64,000 nucleotides of DNA from positions 307,542-371,541 of the forward strand of contig JANXBT010000001.1 of the NCBI GenBank assembly GCA_025060415.1. Direction: 5' to 3'. This document shows positions 1 through 9,780 of the stretch, one piece after another. Both the position numbers and the translations under genes were made by a program. A model generated the notes under the pieces. The model did no database searches and was not told the DNA's origin. It saw only the letters and a program-made list of their open reading frames with translations. Within the stretch, counting starts at the first letter, position 1. Every line of letters begins with the position of its first letter. The DNA comes from Candidatus Bipolaricaulota bacterium. GTDB taxonomy: Bacteria > Bipolaricaulota > Bipolaricaulia > Bipolaricaulales > Bipolaricaulaceae.

Positions 1-446
1 GGTACTCCGTGGTGGAGGGGGCCTGGGTGGGGGCGGGCGCCCAAATCGGGCCCTTCGCCCACCTGCGGGCGGGGGCGCGCATCGGGGCCCGGGCCCGCAT
101 CGGTAACTTCGTGGAGGTCAAGGCCTCCCAAATCGGGGAGGGCACGAAGGCCCTGCACCTGGCGTACATCGGGGATGCGGAGGTGGGGCCGGGCGCGAAC
201 ATCGGGGCCGGCGCCATCACCTGCAACTTCCAACCGGGCAAACCCGAGAAGTTCCGCACGGAGATCGGCGCGGGCGCGTTCATCGGCAGCAACGCCTGCC
301 TCATCGCGCCCCTCCGCATCGGGGAGGGCGCGGTGGTGGGCGCGGGCTCCGTCATCACCGAGGACGTGCCGCCCTACGCCCTGGCCCTAGCGCGCAGCCC
401 CCAGGTGGTGAAGCCCGATTGGGCCCGGCGCTTGGAGGAACGATGA
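1..446 (+). CDS. glmU: GlmU C-terminal part (bifunctional UDP-GlcNAc pyrophosphorylase/GlcN-1-P acetyltransferase), 5' cut by window edge
   Basis: The reading frame is open at the window start, so only about the last 147 residues are visible. They form a left-handed beta-helix of hexapeptide repeats with the GlmU-type stretches [21 protein letters not shown] and [11 protein letters not shown]. This is the acetyltransferase half, which uses acetyl-CoA to make GlcNAc-1-P from GlcN-1-P; the missing N-terminal half is the uridylyltransferase that makes UDP-GlcNAc for peptidoglycan. The stop overlaps the prs start as ATGA, so the two are probably translationally coupled. The glmU-prs-ctc-pth order is well known in several bacterial phyla, which supports the call. 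GlmU is separated from other hexapeptide transferases by the NFVEVK and AGAITCN motifs. Confidence 0.93.
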   Translation, partial: YSVVEGAWVGAGAQIGPFAHLRAGARIGARARIGNFVEVKASQIGEGTKALHLAYIGDAEVGPGANIGAGAITCNFQPGKPEKFRTEIGAGAFIGSNACLIAPLRIGEGAVVGAGSVITEDVPPYALALARSPQVVKPDWARRLEER

Positions 447-1465
447 GCCTGTCCACGAACCTGCGGATCCTCGCGGGAAGCGCCAGCCTCCCCCTGGCCC
501 AGGCCATCGCCCTGGAGCTTGGGGTGGAGCTGTGCGAGGCGGATCTTCCGGACCCCAAAAGCGGGGAGCGGCGGTACACCCCGGGCCGGTTCCCCGACGG
601 GGAGATCCGCGTGCAGATCCAGCAGAGCGTGCGGGGAAAGGACGTGTTCGTCATCCAGTCCACCTGCCCTCCGGTGAACGACCACCTCATGGAGCTCCTG
701 CTCCTTGTGGACGCCCTCAAGCGCGCGTCCGCCCGCATGGTGTGCGCGGTGATCCCCTACTTCGGGTACGCCCGGCAGGACCGGAAGAAGACGGGCCGGG
801 TGCCCATCTCCGCCCGCCTGGTGGCCAACCTCCTGGAGACCGCGGGCGTGGACCGCGTGGTGACCCTGGAGCTCCACGCCGGCCAGATCCAGGGCTTTTT
901 CAACGTGCCCGTGGATCACCTGCGCATCGACCCCCTCCTCCATCGGCACATCCTCGCCCACCACCCCGAGTGGACGGAGGACCTGGTGGTGGCCGCGCCC
1001 GACCTGGGCGGGGTCTGGCGGGCCCGCCGGCTGGGGAAGCTCTTCGACCGCCCGCTGGCGGTGGTGGTCACCTACCGCAGCGAGCGGGGGGAGAAGGCCC
1101 GGCTCCCCGCGGGCGAGATCCGCCAGCAGGTGATCGGCGACGTGCGCGGGAAGCGCGTCCTCCTTGTGGACGACATCCTGGCCACGGGCGGCACCCTGGC
1201 GGAGGCGGCCCAGGCCTTGGTGGAGGCGGGCGCGCGGGAGGTCTACGCGGCCTGCGCCCACGGGCTGTTCGTGGGCGAGGCCCTGAGCACCCTGGAGCGC
1301 GCGCCCTTGCGCCAGGTTTTGGTCACCGATAGCATCGCCCTCCGTGACGAGGTGCGGCGGCACCCCAAGGTGGAAGTGGTGTCCATCGTGCGGTTCCTCG
1401 CGGACGCCATCCGCCGCATCTACCAGCACGAGTCCATAACGGAGTTTCTCGCCTACGGTCCCTGA
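443..1465 (+). CDS. prs: Ribose-phosphate pyrophosphokinase (PRPP synthetase)
   Basis: Cytosolic enzyme that makes PRPP from ribose-5-phosphate and ATP, feeding purine, pyrimidine, His, Trp and NAD synthesis. The N-terminal half carries [12 protein letters not shown] and the ATP-loop region [10 protein letters not shown]. The PRPP-binding loop [10 protein letters not shown] lies at about residues 243-252. At 340 residues it is slightly longer than the usual 310-320. The start chosen is ATG at 443 in the ATGA overlap with glmU; a GTG/ATG further upstream in the same frame would lie deep inside glmU and is less likely. It is followed 10 bases later by rplY, preceded by the SD-like GAGGAGGGAG. 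Confidence 0.95.
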   Translation: MSLSTNLRILAGSASLPLAQAIALELGVELCEADLPDPKSGERRYTPGRFPDGEIRVQIQQSVRGKDVFVIQSTCPPVNDHLMELLLLVDALKRASARMVCAVIPYFGYARQDRKKTGRVPISARLVANLLETAGVDRVVTLELHAGQIQGFFNVPVDHLRIDPLLHRHILAHHPEWTEDLVVAAPDLGGVWRARRLGKLFDRPLAVVVTYRSERGEKARLPAGEIRQQVIGDVRGKRVLLVDDILATGGTLAEAAQALVEAGAREVYAACAHGLFVGEALSTLERAPLRQVLVTDSIALRDEVRRHPKVEVVSIVRFLADAIRRIYQHESITEFLAYGP

Positions 1466-1475
1466 GGAGGGAGCG

Positions 1476-2138
1476 ATGATCACGGTGCAGGCCAGACCCC
1501 GGTCCCGGAAGGAGAAGGCCCGCGCCCTGCGGCGGCAGGGCCTCATCCCCGCCGTGCTCTACGGGGCCCACCTCGATCCCGTGCACGTGGCCCTGCGGGA
1601 AAAGGACGTGCAGGCCCTCTTTAGCCGCATCACCCGCTCCACCATGGTGGAGCTCCAGGTGGATGGCCAGGTCTACCGCGTGTTCGTGAAGGACGTGCAG
1701 GTGGACCCCATCACCCTGAAGTTCCTGCACCTGGATTTCTACGTGCCCGAGCCGGGCCGGCCCCTGGAGATCGCCATCCCCGTGCGGCTGGAGGGCGAGG
1801 CCCCGGGCGTCAAGGCCGGCGGCGTCCTGGAGCTGGTGCACACGGAGATCCCCGTGGAGGCCCCGCCGGAAAAGATCCCGCCCTACCTCACGGTGGACGT
1901 CTCCAAGCTTGGCCTGGACGAGGCCATCCTGGTGCGGGACATCCCCTGGCCCGAGGGCGTGCGGCCGCTCCTGCCGCCCGAGGACGCGGTGGTCGTCGTG
2001 GTGCCGCCGAAGGTGGAGGCGGCCGCGGCGCCGGCGGAGGCCGCTCCGGCCGCCCCGGCCGCGCCCACGCCGCCCCCGACCCCCGCCAAGCCGGAGGCCA
2101 AGCCCGAGCCCAAGCCCAAGCCGGAGAAGAAGGGTTGA
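1476..2138 (+). CDS. rplY: 50S ribosomal protein L25/general stress protein Ctc
   Basis: Binds 5S rRNA in the large ribosomal subunit. The 220-residue length is the long CTC/TL5 form: an N-terminal 5S-binding beta-barrel (KARALRRQGLIPAVLYG), then a C-terminal TL5-type domain (HLDFYVP ... EIPVRLEGEAPGVKAGGVLE). A low-complexity tail of about 40 residues, rich in Ala, Pro, Glu and Lys, ends at ...KPEKKG. A good SD (GAGGAGGGAG) lies just upstream of ATG 1476. The stop TGA overlaps the TTG start of pth. Its place between prs and pth is a conserved arrangement. Confidence 0.93.
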   Translation: MITVQARPRSRKEKARALRRQGLIPAVLYGAHLDPVHVALREKDVQALFSRITRSTMVELQVDGQVYRVFVKDVQVDPITLKFLHLDFYVPEPGRPLEIAIPVRLEGEAPGVKAGGVLELVHTEIPVEAPPEKIPPYLTVDVSKLGLDEAILVRDIPWPEGVRPLLPPEDAVVVVVPPKVEAAAAPAEAAPAAPAAPTPPPTPAKPEAKPEPKPKPEKKG

Positions 2139-2701
2139 GGGCGGTCGTCGGCCTCGGCAACCCCGGCCCGGAGTACGCGGCCACCCGCCACAACCTCGGC
2201 TTTTGGGTCCTCAACCGGCTCCTCGCCCAGGGGCGGTGGCGGGTCCAGCGCTTCCCCTGGGGCGAGGTGTTCCGCCAAGGCGAGGCCGCCCTCCTGCGGC
2301 CCCTCACGTTCATGAACCTGTCCGGCCAGGCCGTGGCCGCGCTCCTGCAACGCTTCCCCCTCGCCCCGGGGGACCTCCTTGTGGTGTACGACGATGTGGA
2401 CCTGCCCCTGGGCGAGGTGCGGCTGCGCCCCCGGGGCGGGCCGGGCAGCCACCGCGGGATGCAGTCGGTTCTGGCGGCCCTGGGCACGGAGGAGGTGCCG
2501 CGGTTGCGGATCGGCATCGGCCCGGCCCCGCCCGGGCAGGACCTCGCGGCCTTCGTCCTTGCGCCCCCTCCGCCCGAGGAGGTCCCCGTGCTGGAGCGGG
2601 CCTGCGACCGGGCGGCGGAGCTCGCCCGCCTTTTCCTCTTCCAGGGGCTTCGCGCCGCCCTGGACGCCTACTCCCGGAACCCCGCGGCCCCCCCGGTATA
2701 A
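2135..2701 (+). CDS. pth: Peptidyl-tRNA hydrolase
   Basis: Cleaves the ester bond of peptidyl-tRNAs released by stalled ribosomes. The N terminus carries [20 protein letters not shown], with the catalytic His in [17 protein letters not shown] and [15 protein letters not shown] follow, then GSHRGMQS. The 188-residue length is normal. The start is the TTG of a TTGA overlap with the rplY stop; no other initiation codon precedes the conserved LGNPG motif in this frame. Its own stop TAA lies inside the TATAAT box used here as the clpC -10 element. Confidence 0.94.
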   Translation: MRAVVGLGNPGPEYAATRHNLGFWVLNRLLAQGRWRVQRFPWGEVFRQGEAALLRPLTFMNLSGQAVAALLQRFPLAPGDLLVVYDDVDLPLGEVRLRPRGGPGSHRGMQSVLAALGTEEVPRLRIGIGPAPPGQDLAAFVLAPPPPEEVPVLERACDRAAELARLFLFQGLRAALDAYSRNPAAPPV

Positions 2702-2702
2702 T
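2697..2702 (+). promoter_or_regulatory. Candidate -10 box (TATAAT) for clpC
   Basis: A perfect TATAAT sits 21 bases upstream of the clpC ATG and is followed by CGCCCGC. It overlaps the pth stop codon. No convincing -35 hexamer lies 16-18 bases upstream. An SD AAGGAGC follows at 2710-2716. Confidence 0.55.
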
Positions 2703-2723
2703 CGCCCGCAAGGAGCGCCCTCC

Positions 2724-5135
2724 ATGTACGAGAAGTTCTCGAAGGAATCCATGAAGCTTCTGGCCCTGGCCCAGGAGGAGGCCGCGGAGTGGCGCCACCG
2801 CTACGTGGGCACCGAGCACCTCCTTTTGGCCGCCCTGCGCAGCGAGGGCACGCGCATCGCCCGCTTCCTCATCAGCAAGGGCCTCACCTACGATCGGGTG
2901 GCCCGGTACGTGGAGCGCCAGAAGGGCCGGGGCCGCATCTACGTCCCGCCCGACGAGCTGGAGCCCACCCAGCGGCTCAAGCGGGTGATGAAGCTGGCCT
3001 ACGAGGAGGCCCGGCGGGACGGCTCGGAGACCATCGAGCCCGAGCACCTGTTCTTGGCCGTGCTGCGGGAGGGCGAGTGCACGGCCGCGGAGATCCTGCG
3101 GGCCCACGGCATCGACCTGCGCACCGTGCGGGAGTACTTCGCGCCCCGCCGGGGCACCCCCAGGGTGCGCACCGCCACCGCCCGCCTGCCCGGGGAACTG
3201 GGGGAGTTCGGCCGCAACCTCGTGGAGGAGGCCGCGGCCGGGCTCCTCGACCCCGTGATCGGCCGGGAGCGGGAGCTGGAGCGCGTCATCGAGATCCTCT
3301 GCCGGCGCAAGAAGAACAACCCCGTCCTGGTGGGCGAGGCGGGGGTGGGGAAGACCGCCATCGTGGAGGGGCTGGCCCAGCGCATCGCCCGCGGGGAGGT
3401 CCCCTCCCTCCTGGCCGACAAGGAGATCGTGGAGCTCGATCTGGCGGCCATCGTGGCCGGCACCAAGTACCGCGGGGAGTTCGAGCAGCGCCTTAAGGCC
3501 ATCCTCAACCAGGTCATGTCCGCGGGGAACATCATCCTCTTCATCGACGAGCTGCACACCGTGGTGGGCGCGGGCGGGGCGGAGGGCGCCATCGACGCCT
3601 CCGCCATCCTGAAACCGCCCTTGGCCTCCGGGGCCATCCAGTGCATCGGCACCTCCACGCCCGACGACTACCGCAAGACCATCGAGAAGGACCCGGCCCT
3701 GAAGCGCCGGTTCAAGGTGGTGTACGTGGAGGAGCCCTCGGTGGAGGAGACGTTCCGCATCCTGCAGGGCCTGCGGCCCCGCTACGAGGAGCACCACGGG
3801 GTGCGCATCACCGACGAGGCCCTCTGGCAGGCCGCGCGCCTGGCCGACCGCTACATCACCGACCACTACCTCCCCGACAAGGCCATCGACCTCATCGACG
3901 AGACGGCGGCCCGCATCCGCCTGGAGGCCACCGAGCTCCCCAAGGAGGCCCGGGAGCTGTTGGCGGAGATCTCGCGCCTGGAGGAGGAGGAAGAGGCCGC
4001 GGTGGCCGAGCAGAACTACGAGCTGGCGGCGCGCCTGCGCGACGAGCGCGAAAAGCTCGTGGAGGAGCTGAAGAAGTTCGAGGAGGCCCAGGTGGAGCCG
4101 GTGATCCCGGTGGTGACCGCGGAGCATGTGGCCCAGACCGTCTCCGCCTGGACGGGCATCCCCGTGCACCACCTGCAGGAGGAGGACACGGCCCGCCTCC
4201 TCAAGATGGAGGAGAAGATCCACGAGCGCCTGGTGGGCCAGGACGAGGCGGTGAGGGCCGTGGCCCGGGCCATCCGCCGGGCGTACGCGGGCATCAAGGA
4301 CCCCCGCCGGCCCATCGGCTGCTTCCTCTTCCTGGGCCCCACCGGGGTGGGGAAGACCGAGCTCGCCCGGGCCCTGGCGGAGTTCCTCTTCGGGGACGAG
4401 GACGCCCTCATCCGCATCGACATGTCCGAGTACATGGAGCGCTTCACCGTGTCCCGCCTCATCGGGGCGCCCCCGGGCTACGTGGGCTACGAGGAGGCCG
4501 GCGAGCTCACGGAGGCCGTGCGCCGCCGCCCCTACTCCGTGGTCCTCTTCGACGAGATCGAAAAGGCCCACCCCGACGTGTTCAACATCCTGCTGCAGGT
4601 CATGGACGACGGGGTGCTCACGGACTCCCAGGGCCGCAAGGTGGACTTCCGCAACACCGTCATCATCCTCACCTCCAACATTGGCAGCAAGCTCATCACC
4701 GACAAGACCTCCCTGGGCTTCGCCACCGCGGACGCCGTGTCCGAGGAGGCCTACCAGGACATGAAGGCCCGGGTGATGGGCGAGGTGCGCAAGGTGTTCA
4801 AGCCCGAGTTCCTCAACCGCCTGGACGACATCATCGTGTTCCACGCGCTCACCAAGGAGCAGGTGAAGGCCATCGCCGAGCTCATGATCGGGCGGCTGCG
4901 CAAGCGGCTGTGGGAGGAGCACCGCATCGAGCTGGAGGTGGCGCCCTCGGCCCTGGAGGTGCTCATCAGCCGGGGGTACGACGAGAAGTACGGGGCCCGG
5001 CCCATGCGCCGCGCCATCGAGCGCCTCCTTGAGGACCCCATCGCCGAGAAGATCCTGTCCCACGAGTTCCCCGACGGCTGCAAGGTGATCGCCGAGGCCC
5101 AAAACGGGGAGATCCTGGTCCGGAAGGCCGAATGA
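2724..5135 (+). CDS. clpC: ATP-dependent Clp protease ATP-binding subunit ClpC
   Basis: Hsp100 unfoldase that feeds proteins to ClpP. 803 residues, normal for ClpC. In order: N-terminal double Clp_N repeat ([13 protein letters not shown] and [12 protein letters not shown]); first AAA+ domain with Walker A GEAGVGKT at about 204-211 and Walker [10 protein letters not shown]; a UVR/middle region [13 protein letters not shown] near 429; second AAA+ domain with GPTGVGKT near 537 and [16 protein letters not shown]; then the D2-small domain. The UVR-type linker separates ClpC from ClpB, which has a longer coiled coil. The start ATG 2724 has a good SD. The stop overlaps radA as ATGA; clpC-radA adjacency is classic in Firmicutes, but ctsR/mcsAB are absent here. 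Confidence 0.96.
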   Translation: MYEKFSKESMKLLALAQEEAAEWRHRYVGTEHLLLAALRSEGTRIARFLISKGLTYDRVARYVERQKGRGRIYVPPDELEPTQRLKRVMKLAYEEARRDGSETIEPEHLFLAVLREGECTAAEILRAHGIDLRTVREYFAPRRGTPRVRTATARLPGELGEFGRNLVEEAAAGLLDPVIGRERELERVIEILCRRKKNNPVLVGEAGVGKTAIVEGLAQRIARGEVPSLLADKEIVELDLAAIVAGTKYRGEFEQRLKAILNQVMSAGNIILFIDELHTVVGAGGAEGAIDASAILKPPLASGAIQCIGTSTPDDYRKTIEKDPALKRRFKVVYVEEPSVEETFRILQGLRPRYEEHHGVRITDEALWQAARLADRYITDHYLPDKAIDLIDETAARIRLEATELPKEARELLAEISRLEEEEEAAVAEQNYELAARLRDEREKLVEELKKFEEAQVEPVIPVVTAEHVAQTVSAWTGIPVHHLQEEDTARLLKMEEKIHERLVGQDEAVRAVARAIRRAYAGIKDPRRPIGCFLFLGPTGVGKTELARALAEFLFGDEDALIRIDMSEYMERFTVSRLIGAPPGYVGYEEAGELTEAVRRRPYSVVLFDEIEKAHPDVFNILLQVMDDGVLTDSQGRKVDFRNTVIILTSNIGSKLITDKTSLGFATADAVSEEAYQDMKARVMGEVRKVFKPEFLNRLDDIIVFHALTKEQVKAIAELMIGRLRKRLWEEHRIELEVAPSALEVLISRGYDEKYGARPMRRAIERLLEDPIAEKILSHEFPDGCKVIAEAQNGEILVRKAE

Positions 5136-6466
5136 GCTTCCGGTGCCAGGCGTGCGGCTACCGCTCCCCCAAATGGCTGGGCCGCTGCCCCCAGTGCGGG
5201 AACTACGGGACCCTCGTGGAGGAGCGGGAGGAGGCCGCGCGCCTCCCCGCGGAGATCGCCGCCCCCGAGCCCCCTAAACCCCTCCCTGAGGTCCCCGCTC
5301 CTCCGGCGGAGCGCCTGTCCACGGGGATGCCCGAGGTGGACCGGGTCCTCGGGGGGCTGGTGCCCGGCGCGGTGGTCCTCTTTGGGGGCGAACCGGGGAT
5401 CGGCAAATCCACCCTCCTTCTGCAGATCGCCGCCCACCTGGCCGAACGCCACGGGAGGGTCCTGTACGTCTCCGGGGAGGAGGCGCCGAGCCAGATCAAA
5501 CTGCGCGCCAACCGCTTGGGCCTCAACCCCCCCGACCTCTTCCTCCTCTCCACCCAGGACCTTTTGGCCATTCTGAACGCGATCGCCCGCCTCACCCCGC
5601 AGGCCCTGGTGGTGGACTCGCTCCAGACGGTGCTGGCCAACCCCGAGGGCGGCGAGGTGGGGAGCCTGGCCCAGGTGCGGGAGGCCGCGGCCCAGCTCGC
5701 CCGGGTGGCCAAGGCCGGCGGCATCGTGACCTTCCTCGTCTCCCACATCACCAAGGAAGGAGGGTTTGCCGGCCCCAAGACCGTGGAGCACCTCGTGGAC
5801 GTGGCCGTGTACCTGGAGGGCGTGCGCGAGGGGGATTTGCGCCTCCTCCGCTGCGTGAAGAACCGCTACGGTTCCACCGCGGAGGTCGCCGTCCTGGAAA
5901 TGGGCCCCAAGGGCCTGGTGGAGGTGCCCAACCCCTCGCTTTTCTTCGTGTCCAAGGAGGCCGTGCCCCGGGCGGGCGTGGCCATCGTGCCCGTCTTAGA
6001 GGGGACCCGCACCCTCCTTGTGGAGGTGCAGGCCCTGGTGACGCCGGCTGGGGGGTACGGTCCGCCCCAGCGCCGCATGGCCGGGCTCGACCTCAACCGC
6101 ACCTTGGTCCTCCTTGCGGTCATCGAGAAGCACCTGGGCGTGCACGTGCGGGCGCTGGACGTGTACCTGGCGGTGGCCGGAGGGCTGGAGGTGACCGAGC
6201 CCGCCGCGGATCTAGGGATTTGCGCGGCGACCCTCTCCAGCCTCCGGGACCGCCCCATCCCCCCCAGCACCGTGGTGCTGGGCGAGGTGGGCCTGGGCGG
6301 GGAGCTGCGGCCGGTGCGCAAGGGCCCGGAGCGCCTCCAGGAGGTGGCCAAGCTCGGGTTCGGCCGGGCCGTGGTCCCCTACCAACCCCTCCCCAAGAAG
6401 TTGGCGCTGGAAGTGATCCGGGCGCGCACCCTGCGCGAGGCCATGGAATCCCTGGAACTCCTGTGA
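5132..6466 (+). CDS. radA: DNA repair protein RadA/Sms
   Basis: RecA-like branch-migration ATPase for recombinational repair. 444 residues. An N-terminal C4 zinc finger ([19 protein letters not shown]) is followed by the RecA-like core with Walker [10 protein letters not shown] near residue 86 and the family-specific KNRYGS motif near 243, then a C-terminal Lon-protease-like domain ([32 protein letters not shown]). All diagnostic elements are intact. The ATG is in an ATGA overlap with clpC. The next gene starts 13 bases after the stop. Confidence 0.96.
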   Translation: MSFRCQACGYRSPKWLGRCPQCGNYGTLVEEREEAARLPAEIAAPEPPKPLPEVPAPPAERLSTGMPEVDRVLGGLVPGAVVLFGGEPGIGKSTLLLQIAAHLAERHGRVLYVSGEEAPSQIKLRANRLGLNPPDLFLLSTQDLLAILNAIARLTPQALVVDSLQTVLANPEGGEVGSLAQVREAAAQLARVAKAGGIVTFLVSHITKEGGFAGPKTVEHLVDVAVYLEGVREGDLRLLRCVKNRYGSTAEVAVLEMGPKGLVEVPNPSLFFVSKEAVPRAGVAIVPVLEGTRTLLVEVQALVTPAGGYGPPQRRMAGLDLNRTLVLLAVIEKHLGVHVRALDVYLAVAGGLEVTEPAADLGICAATLSSLRDRPIPPSTVVLGEVGLGGELRPVRKGPERLQEVAKLGFGRAVVPYQPLPKKLALEVIRARTLREAMESLELL

Positions 6467-6479
6467 GCGGAGGTCCACG

Positions 6480-7295
6480 ATGGAGTACCTGTCCAGGCTG
6501 AAGGAGGCGGCGCAGGCCATCCGGGAGCTCGGCTCGCCCAAGATCGCCGTGGTGTTGGGCTCGGGGCTTTCCCACATCCTCCCCCTGGCCCGGGAGCGCA
6601 CGCGGCGGTTTGCGGAGATCCCGGGCTTCCCCGTGCCCACGGTGGAGGGGCATGCGGGCGAGGTGGCCGTGGGCACCCTCGGGGACCGGGAGGTCCTGGT
6701 CCAGCGCGGCCGCATCCACTACTACGAGGGGTACGACCCGGCGGAGGTGGTCTTCCCCGTGCGGGCCTATGCCCTCGCGGGGGTGAAGATCCTGATCCTC
6801 ACCAACGCCGCCGGCGGCATCCGCTTCGGCTTCTTCCCAGGCGACCTCGTGCTGATCTCCGATCACATCAACTTCTCGGGCGTGAACCCCTTGCGGGGCC
6901 CCAACCTCGCCGAGCTCGGCCCGCGCTTTCCCGATCTGTCGGCGGCCTACGACCCGGAGCTGCGGCGGCTGGCGCGGCAGGTGGGCGCCGAGTTGGGCAT
7001 CGCCCTCAAAGAGGGGGTCTACCTCATGGCCTCCGGCCCGTCCTACGAGACGCCCGCGGAGATCCGGGCCTTCCGGGCCTGGGGCGCGGACCTCGTGGGC
7101 ATGTCCACGGTGCCCGAAGTCCTCGCCGCCCGCCACGCGGGGATGCGGGTCTTGGGGATTTCCGTGGTCACGAACTTCGCTGCGGGGGTTGCCCCCCACC
7201 CCCTCTCCCACGAGGAGGTCCTGGCGGTCACCCAGGCCAAGGCCGCCGAGCTGAGAAGGCTCCTTTCCGCCCTCATCCCCCGCCTGCCCGCTTGA
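6480..7295 (+). CDS. punA: Purine nucleoside phosphorylase (trimeric PNP class)
   Basis: Phosphorolysis of (deoxy)inosine and guanosine for purine salvage. Family signatures: VVLGSGLS near the N terminus (phosphate loop), VQRGRIHYYEGY, LTNAAGGIRFGFFPGDLVLISDHINF, MASGPSYETPAEIRAFRAWGAD and GMSTVPEVLAARHAG. The 271-residue length matches the low-molecular-mass trimeric class, which favours 6-oxopurines, rather than hexameric DeoD or MTA phosphorylase. An SD (GGAGG) precedes ATG 6480. It may be co-transcribed with radA and lies upstream of an AEC permease. Confidence 0.93.
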   Translation: MEYLSRLKEAAQAIRELGSPKIAVVLGSGLSHILPLARERTRRFAEIPGFPVPTVEGHAGEVAVGTLGDREVLVQRGRIHYYEGYDPAEVVFPVRAYALAGVKILILTNAAGGIRFGFFPGDLVLISDHINFSGVNPLRGPNLAELGPRFPDLSAAYDPELRRLARQVGAELGIALKEGVYLMASGPSYETPAEIRAFRAWGADLVGMSTVPEVLAARHAGMRVLGISVVTNFAAGVAPHPLSHEEVLAVTQAKAAELRRLLSALIPRLPA

Positions 7296-7456
7296 GGGGC
7301 GCTCCTTTGGTTTGCGCGTCCGGGGCGAAAGCTCGTGGGTTAGGCCGTCCCGCGGGGCGCTGCGCGCCGAGCCTGTCCCCAAGGGAAGGCCGCGGCGGCC
7401 TCCTCCGGGCGAACGGGGCGGGGGCAGCTCGGGGGCCTTGAGCCTGGAACCTTCTC

Positions 7457-8389
7457 ATGGTCGAGGTTTTGGGCGCGGCGGGCGTGATCCTCGTCCTGAT
7501 CGGGCTGGGTTACTTTGCCCGCCGGCAGGGCCTCCTGCGCCCCGGGGACGAGCGCGTCCTCAACGCCGTGGTGTACTACTTCGCCCTGCCCGCCCTGCTC
7601 CTTTTGGAGCTCGCCCAAGCCGCGTACACAGGGGACACCCTCCGGTTTTTGGCCGCCGGGGGCTTCCCCCTCCTCCTCCTCCTCGTGCTGGGGCTGGCCC
7701 TCCTACGCCTTGCGGGGCTTCCCCGAGAGGTGTTTTACCGGCTTTCCGTGAGCTCCGTCTTTGGAAGCTTGGCCTTTTTCGGCATCCCGTTCGTCGAGTA
7801 CGGGGTGGGGGGCGCGGAGGCGGTGCGGCTGGCCGCCTTGGCCGTGGGCCTTCTGGGGCCCTTCGGGGTGGGCTTTGTGCTCACCCTTCTTGAGCTCCAC
7901 GGGAATCGGGGCCAGCCCCTTCCGCGGGCGCTGGCGCGCACCCTCGGGCGGTTGGCCCGCAACCCCTTGATCGGGGCCATCCTCATGGGCCTGACGCTTG
8001 GACTTATCGGGGTGCGGCTTCCCCGGTTCTTCGCCCAGGTCCTTCGCTATTTGGGCTCGGCCACGGCCCCGCTGGCCCTCCTGGCCCTGGGGGCCTTCCT
8101 GTACGGCCGACCTCGCCGGGCCCTCGGCTCGGCCCTGGGCCTGAGCCTCCTCCGGCTGGCCGTCCTCCCCGCCCTCACCCTCCTTTTCGCCCGTCTCTTG
8201 GGCCTTCCCCCCTTGGAAACAACCGTTCTCGTCCTCATGAACGGGACGCCCTTGGCGGTGAACATGCTCGTCCTCTCCCAGCGCTACGGGTTTTACGTGG
8301 AGGAGATGGCCTCCTTGACCCTCGTTTCCTCCTTGGGCGCCCTGGTTTCCCTGAGCCTTTGGCGTTTCGTGCTCGGAGCGCGGCTCTAG
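7457..8389 (+). CDS. AEC-family (auxin efflux carrier-type) permease
   Basis: Integral membrane protein of 310 residues with about ten hydrophobic segments in two similar halves. The N-terminal pattern GYFARRQGLLRPGDERVLNAVVYYFALPALLL is typical of AEC carriers, as is the second-half LNGTPLAVN-like stretch (VLMNGTPLAVNMLVLSQRYG). Bacterial members export or exchange small organic acids such as malonate; the substrate here cannot be read from sequence. No strong SD precedes ATG 7457, and a 161-base gap follows the PNP gene. It ends tail-to-tail with a minus-strand protease across a bidirectional hairpin. Confidence 0.82.
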   Translation: MVEVLGAAGVILVLIGLGYFARRQGLLRPGDERVLNAVVYYFALPALLLLELAQAAYTGDTLRFLAAGGFPLLLLLVLGLALLRLAGLPREVFYRLSVSSVFGSLAFFGIPFVEYGVGGAEAVRLAALAVGLLGPFGVGFVLTLLELHGNRGQPLPRALARTLGRLARNPLIGAILMGLTLGLIGVRLPRFFAQVLRYLGSATAPLALLALGAFLYGRPRRALGSALGLSLLRLAVLPALTLLFARLLGLPPLETTVLVLMNGTPLAVNMLVLSQRYGFYVEEMASLTLVSSLGALVSLSLWRFVLGARL

Positions 8390-8488
8390 GGCGCGGTCAC
8401 CACGACGTTGTCGAACGCCTGGCCCCTGCGGCACGGCTTTTCTCGGGCGGGTCGGGTGCGAGGCAGCGTTTCCGGTGGGCAAACGGAA

Positions 8489-8520
8489 AGGAAGGGCCGG
8501 GGAGGGGCCCCGGCCCTCTT
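8489..8520. terminator. GC-rich hairpin terminator between convergent genes
   Basis: GGGCCGGGG at 8494-8502 pairs with CCCCGGCCC at 8508-8516. On the + strand it is followed by TCTTCCGCTTTTT; on the minus strand by TTCCTTTCC. It lies between the ends of the AEC permease and the subtilase and probably serves both. Confidence 0.65.
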
Positions 8521-8536
8521 CCGCTTTTTGGTTCCC

Positions 8537-9754
8537 CTATTGCACGGCCCGGTAGGCGTTGACGCGTCGGATGGCGGTGGTGAAGCCCGTGGTGGGGTCG
8601 CCCGTGGCGAGGAGCCTCTGGGCGATCTGGGCGTTGGTCAGGGCGGGATAGCGGGCCTTGATGAGCGCGGCCACGCCGGCCACGTGGGGCGCAGCCATAG
8701 ACGTCCCGCTCAGGTAGCCGTAGTTCCGGACCCCGGTGCGGTTGGTGTGGTTGGGGAGGGTCGAGTAGATGCTCACCCCCGGCGCGGCGATGTCCACCCA
8801 CGCGCCGTAGTTGGAGAAGCTCGCCTTGGCGTCGTTTTGGTCCGTGGCGGCTACGGCGATGCACTCGGGGTAGTAGGCCGGGTAGCTGGGGCTGCTGGTG
8901 TTCTCGTTGCCGGCCGCGGCCACCAGCACCACGCCCCGGCTATAGGCGTACCGCACCGCGGCCTCCAGGGTGCTGGAGGTGGCGGGCCCGCCGAGGCTCA
9001 TGTTGATCACGTGGGCCCCGTTGTCCGCCGCCCAGACGATGCCGTTGGCGATCCAGCTGTATTGACCGCTCCCGTTGTCGTCCAAGACCTTCACGTTCAT
9101 GAGGACGGCGTTGAACCCCACGCCGGCCACGCCCCGGGCGTTGTTGGTGACGGCCGCGGCGATCCCCGCCACGTGCGTTCCGTGGCCCTGGCGGTCGTCC
9201 ACGGTGGGGCTCGTGGTGAAGTTCCGGTTGGCCACAATCTTCGCGCGCAAATCCTCGTGGTCCTGATCAATCCCCGTGTCCAAAATGGCGATGCGGATGG
9301 CGGAGGAGCCCGTGGTCAAATCCCAAGCCTGGGGGGCCTGGATCTTGGGGAGCGCCCACTGGTAGGCGTAGCCGGGGTCGTTGGGAACGAGGTAGGCCAC
9401 GGCCACGTAATCGGGCTCAGCGAACTCCACGAGCTCCTCGAGCAAGTAAGCCCGGACCATCTCGGGAACACGGCCCTGGGGGATCCGCACCACGTGGACC
9501 TCGATCCCGGGGATGACGTGGATCACCTGGCCGCCTCGGCGAGCGTGCACCGCCGCGGCCCGCTCGGGAAGCACGCCGGGCTTGAACTTCACCAGGATTT
9601 GATCGGGGGCGTGGGCCGCTCCAGGCACACCGGGCGGCGGAGCGAAGGCCTCCAGGGAGCCCGTGGGCGCCTCGAGGGTTGCGAACCGCGTGCACCCCGC
9701 AAGGAGCGCGCTCACCAAAGCCAGCACTAACACCGTCCAGATCCTCTTGCCCAT
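8537..9754 (-). CDS. Subtilisin-family (S8, thermitase-like) serine protease lipoprotein
   Basis: Secreted protease, 405 residues. A signal peptide ends in lipobox LLAGC (Cys21), so the protein is probably membrane-anchored. A propeptide (about residues 50-115, DQILVKFKPG ... FAEPDY) resembles the inhibitor/chaperone prodomain of fervidolysin- and thermitase-like enzymes. Catalytic Asp159 (ILDTGID), His191 (GHGTHVAG), oxyanion Asn283 (AAGNE) and Ser352 (SGTSMAAPHVAG) are all present. The ATG at 9754 is preferred over the GTG one codon upstream because GGAGGT is better spaced. It is probably transcribed from its own -10 box at 9775-9780. Confidence 0.93.
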   Translation of the reverse strand: MGKRIWTVLVLALVSALLAGCTRFATLEAPTGSLEAFAPPPGVPGAAHAPDQILVKFKPGVLPERAAAVHARRGGQVIHVIPGIEVHVVRIPQGRVPEMVRAYLLEELVEFAEPDYVAVAYLVPNDPGYAYQWALPKIQAPQAWDLTTGSSAIRIAILDTGIDQDHEDLRAKIVANRNFTTSPTVDDRQGHGTHVAGIAAAVTNNARGVAGVGFNAVLMNVKVLDDNGSGQYSWIANGIVWAADNGAHVINMSLGGPATSSTLEAAVRYAYSRGVVLVAAAGNENTSSPSYPAYYPECIAVAATDQNDAKASFSNYGAWVDIAAPGVSIYSTLPNHTNRTGVRNYGYLSGTSMAAPHVAGVAALIKARYPALTNAQIAQRLLATGDPTTGFTTAIRRVNAYRAVQ

Positions 9755-9774
9755 CACACCTCCTTAGGTGCGCC

Positions 9775-9780
9775 ATTTTA
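9775..9780 (-). promoter_or_regulatory. Candidate -10 box (TAAAAT) for the subtilase gene
   Basis: TAAAAT on the minus strand, 20 bases before the ATG, followed by GGCGCAC and the SD AAGGAGGT. Its first three bases are the stop codon of the upstream acyltransferase gene. A weak TTGGCC lies 19 bases upstream. Confidence 0.4.

Noticed and set aside
2310..5102. A 930-codon minus-strand open frame opposite pth and clpC
   Set aside because: Same shadow effect; clpC is certain by motif on the + strand.
8408..9730. A 440-codon + strand open frame over the subtilase gene
   Set aside because: The minus strand carries a complete catalytic triad, signal peptide and terminator; the + frame is low-complexity.
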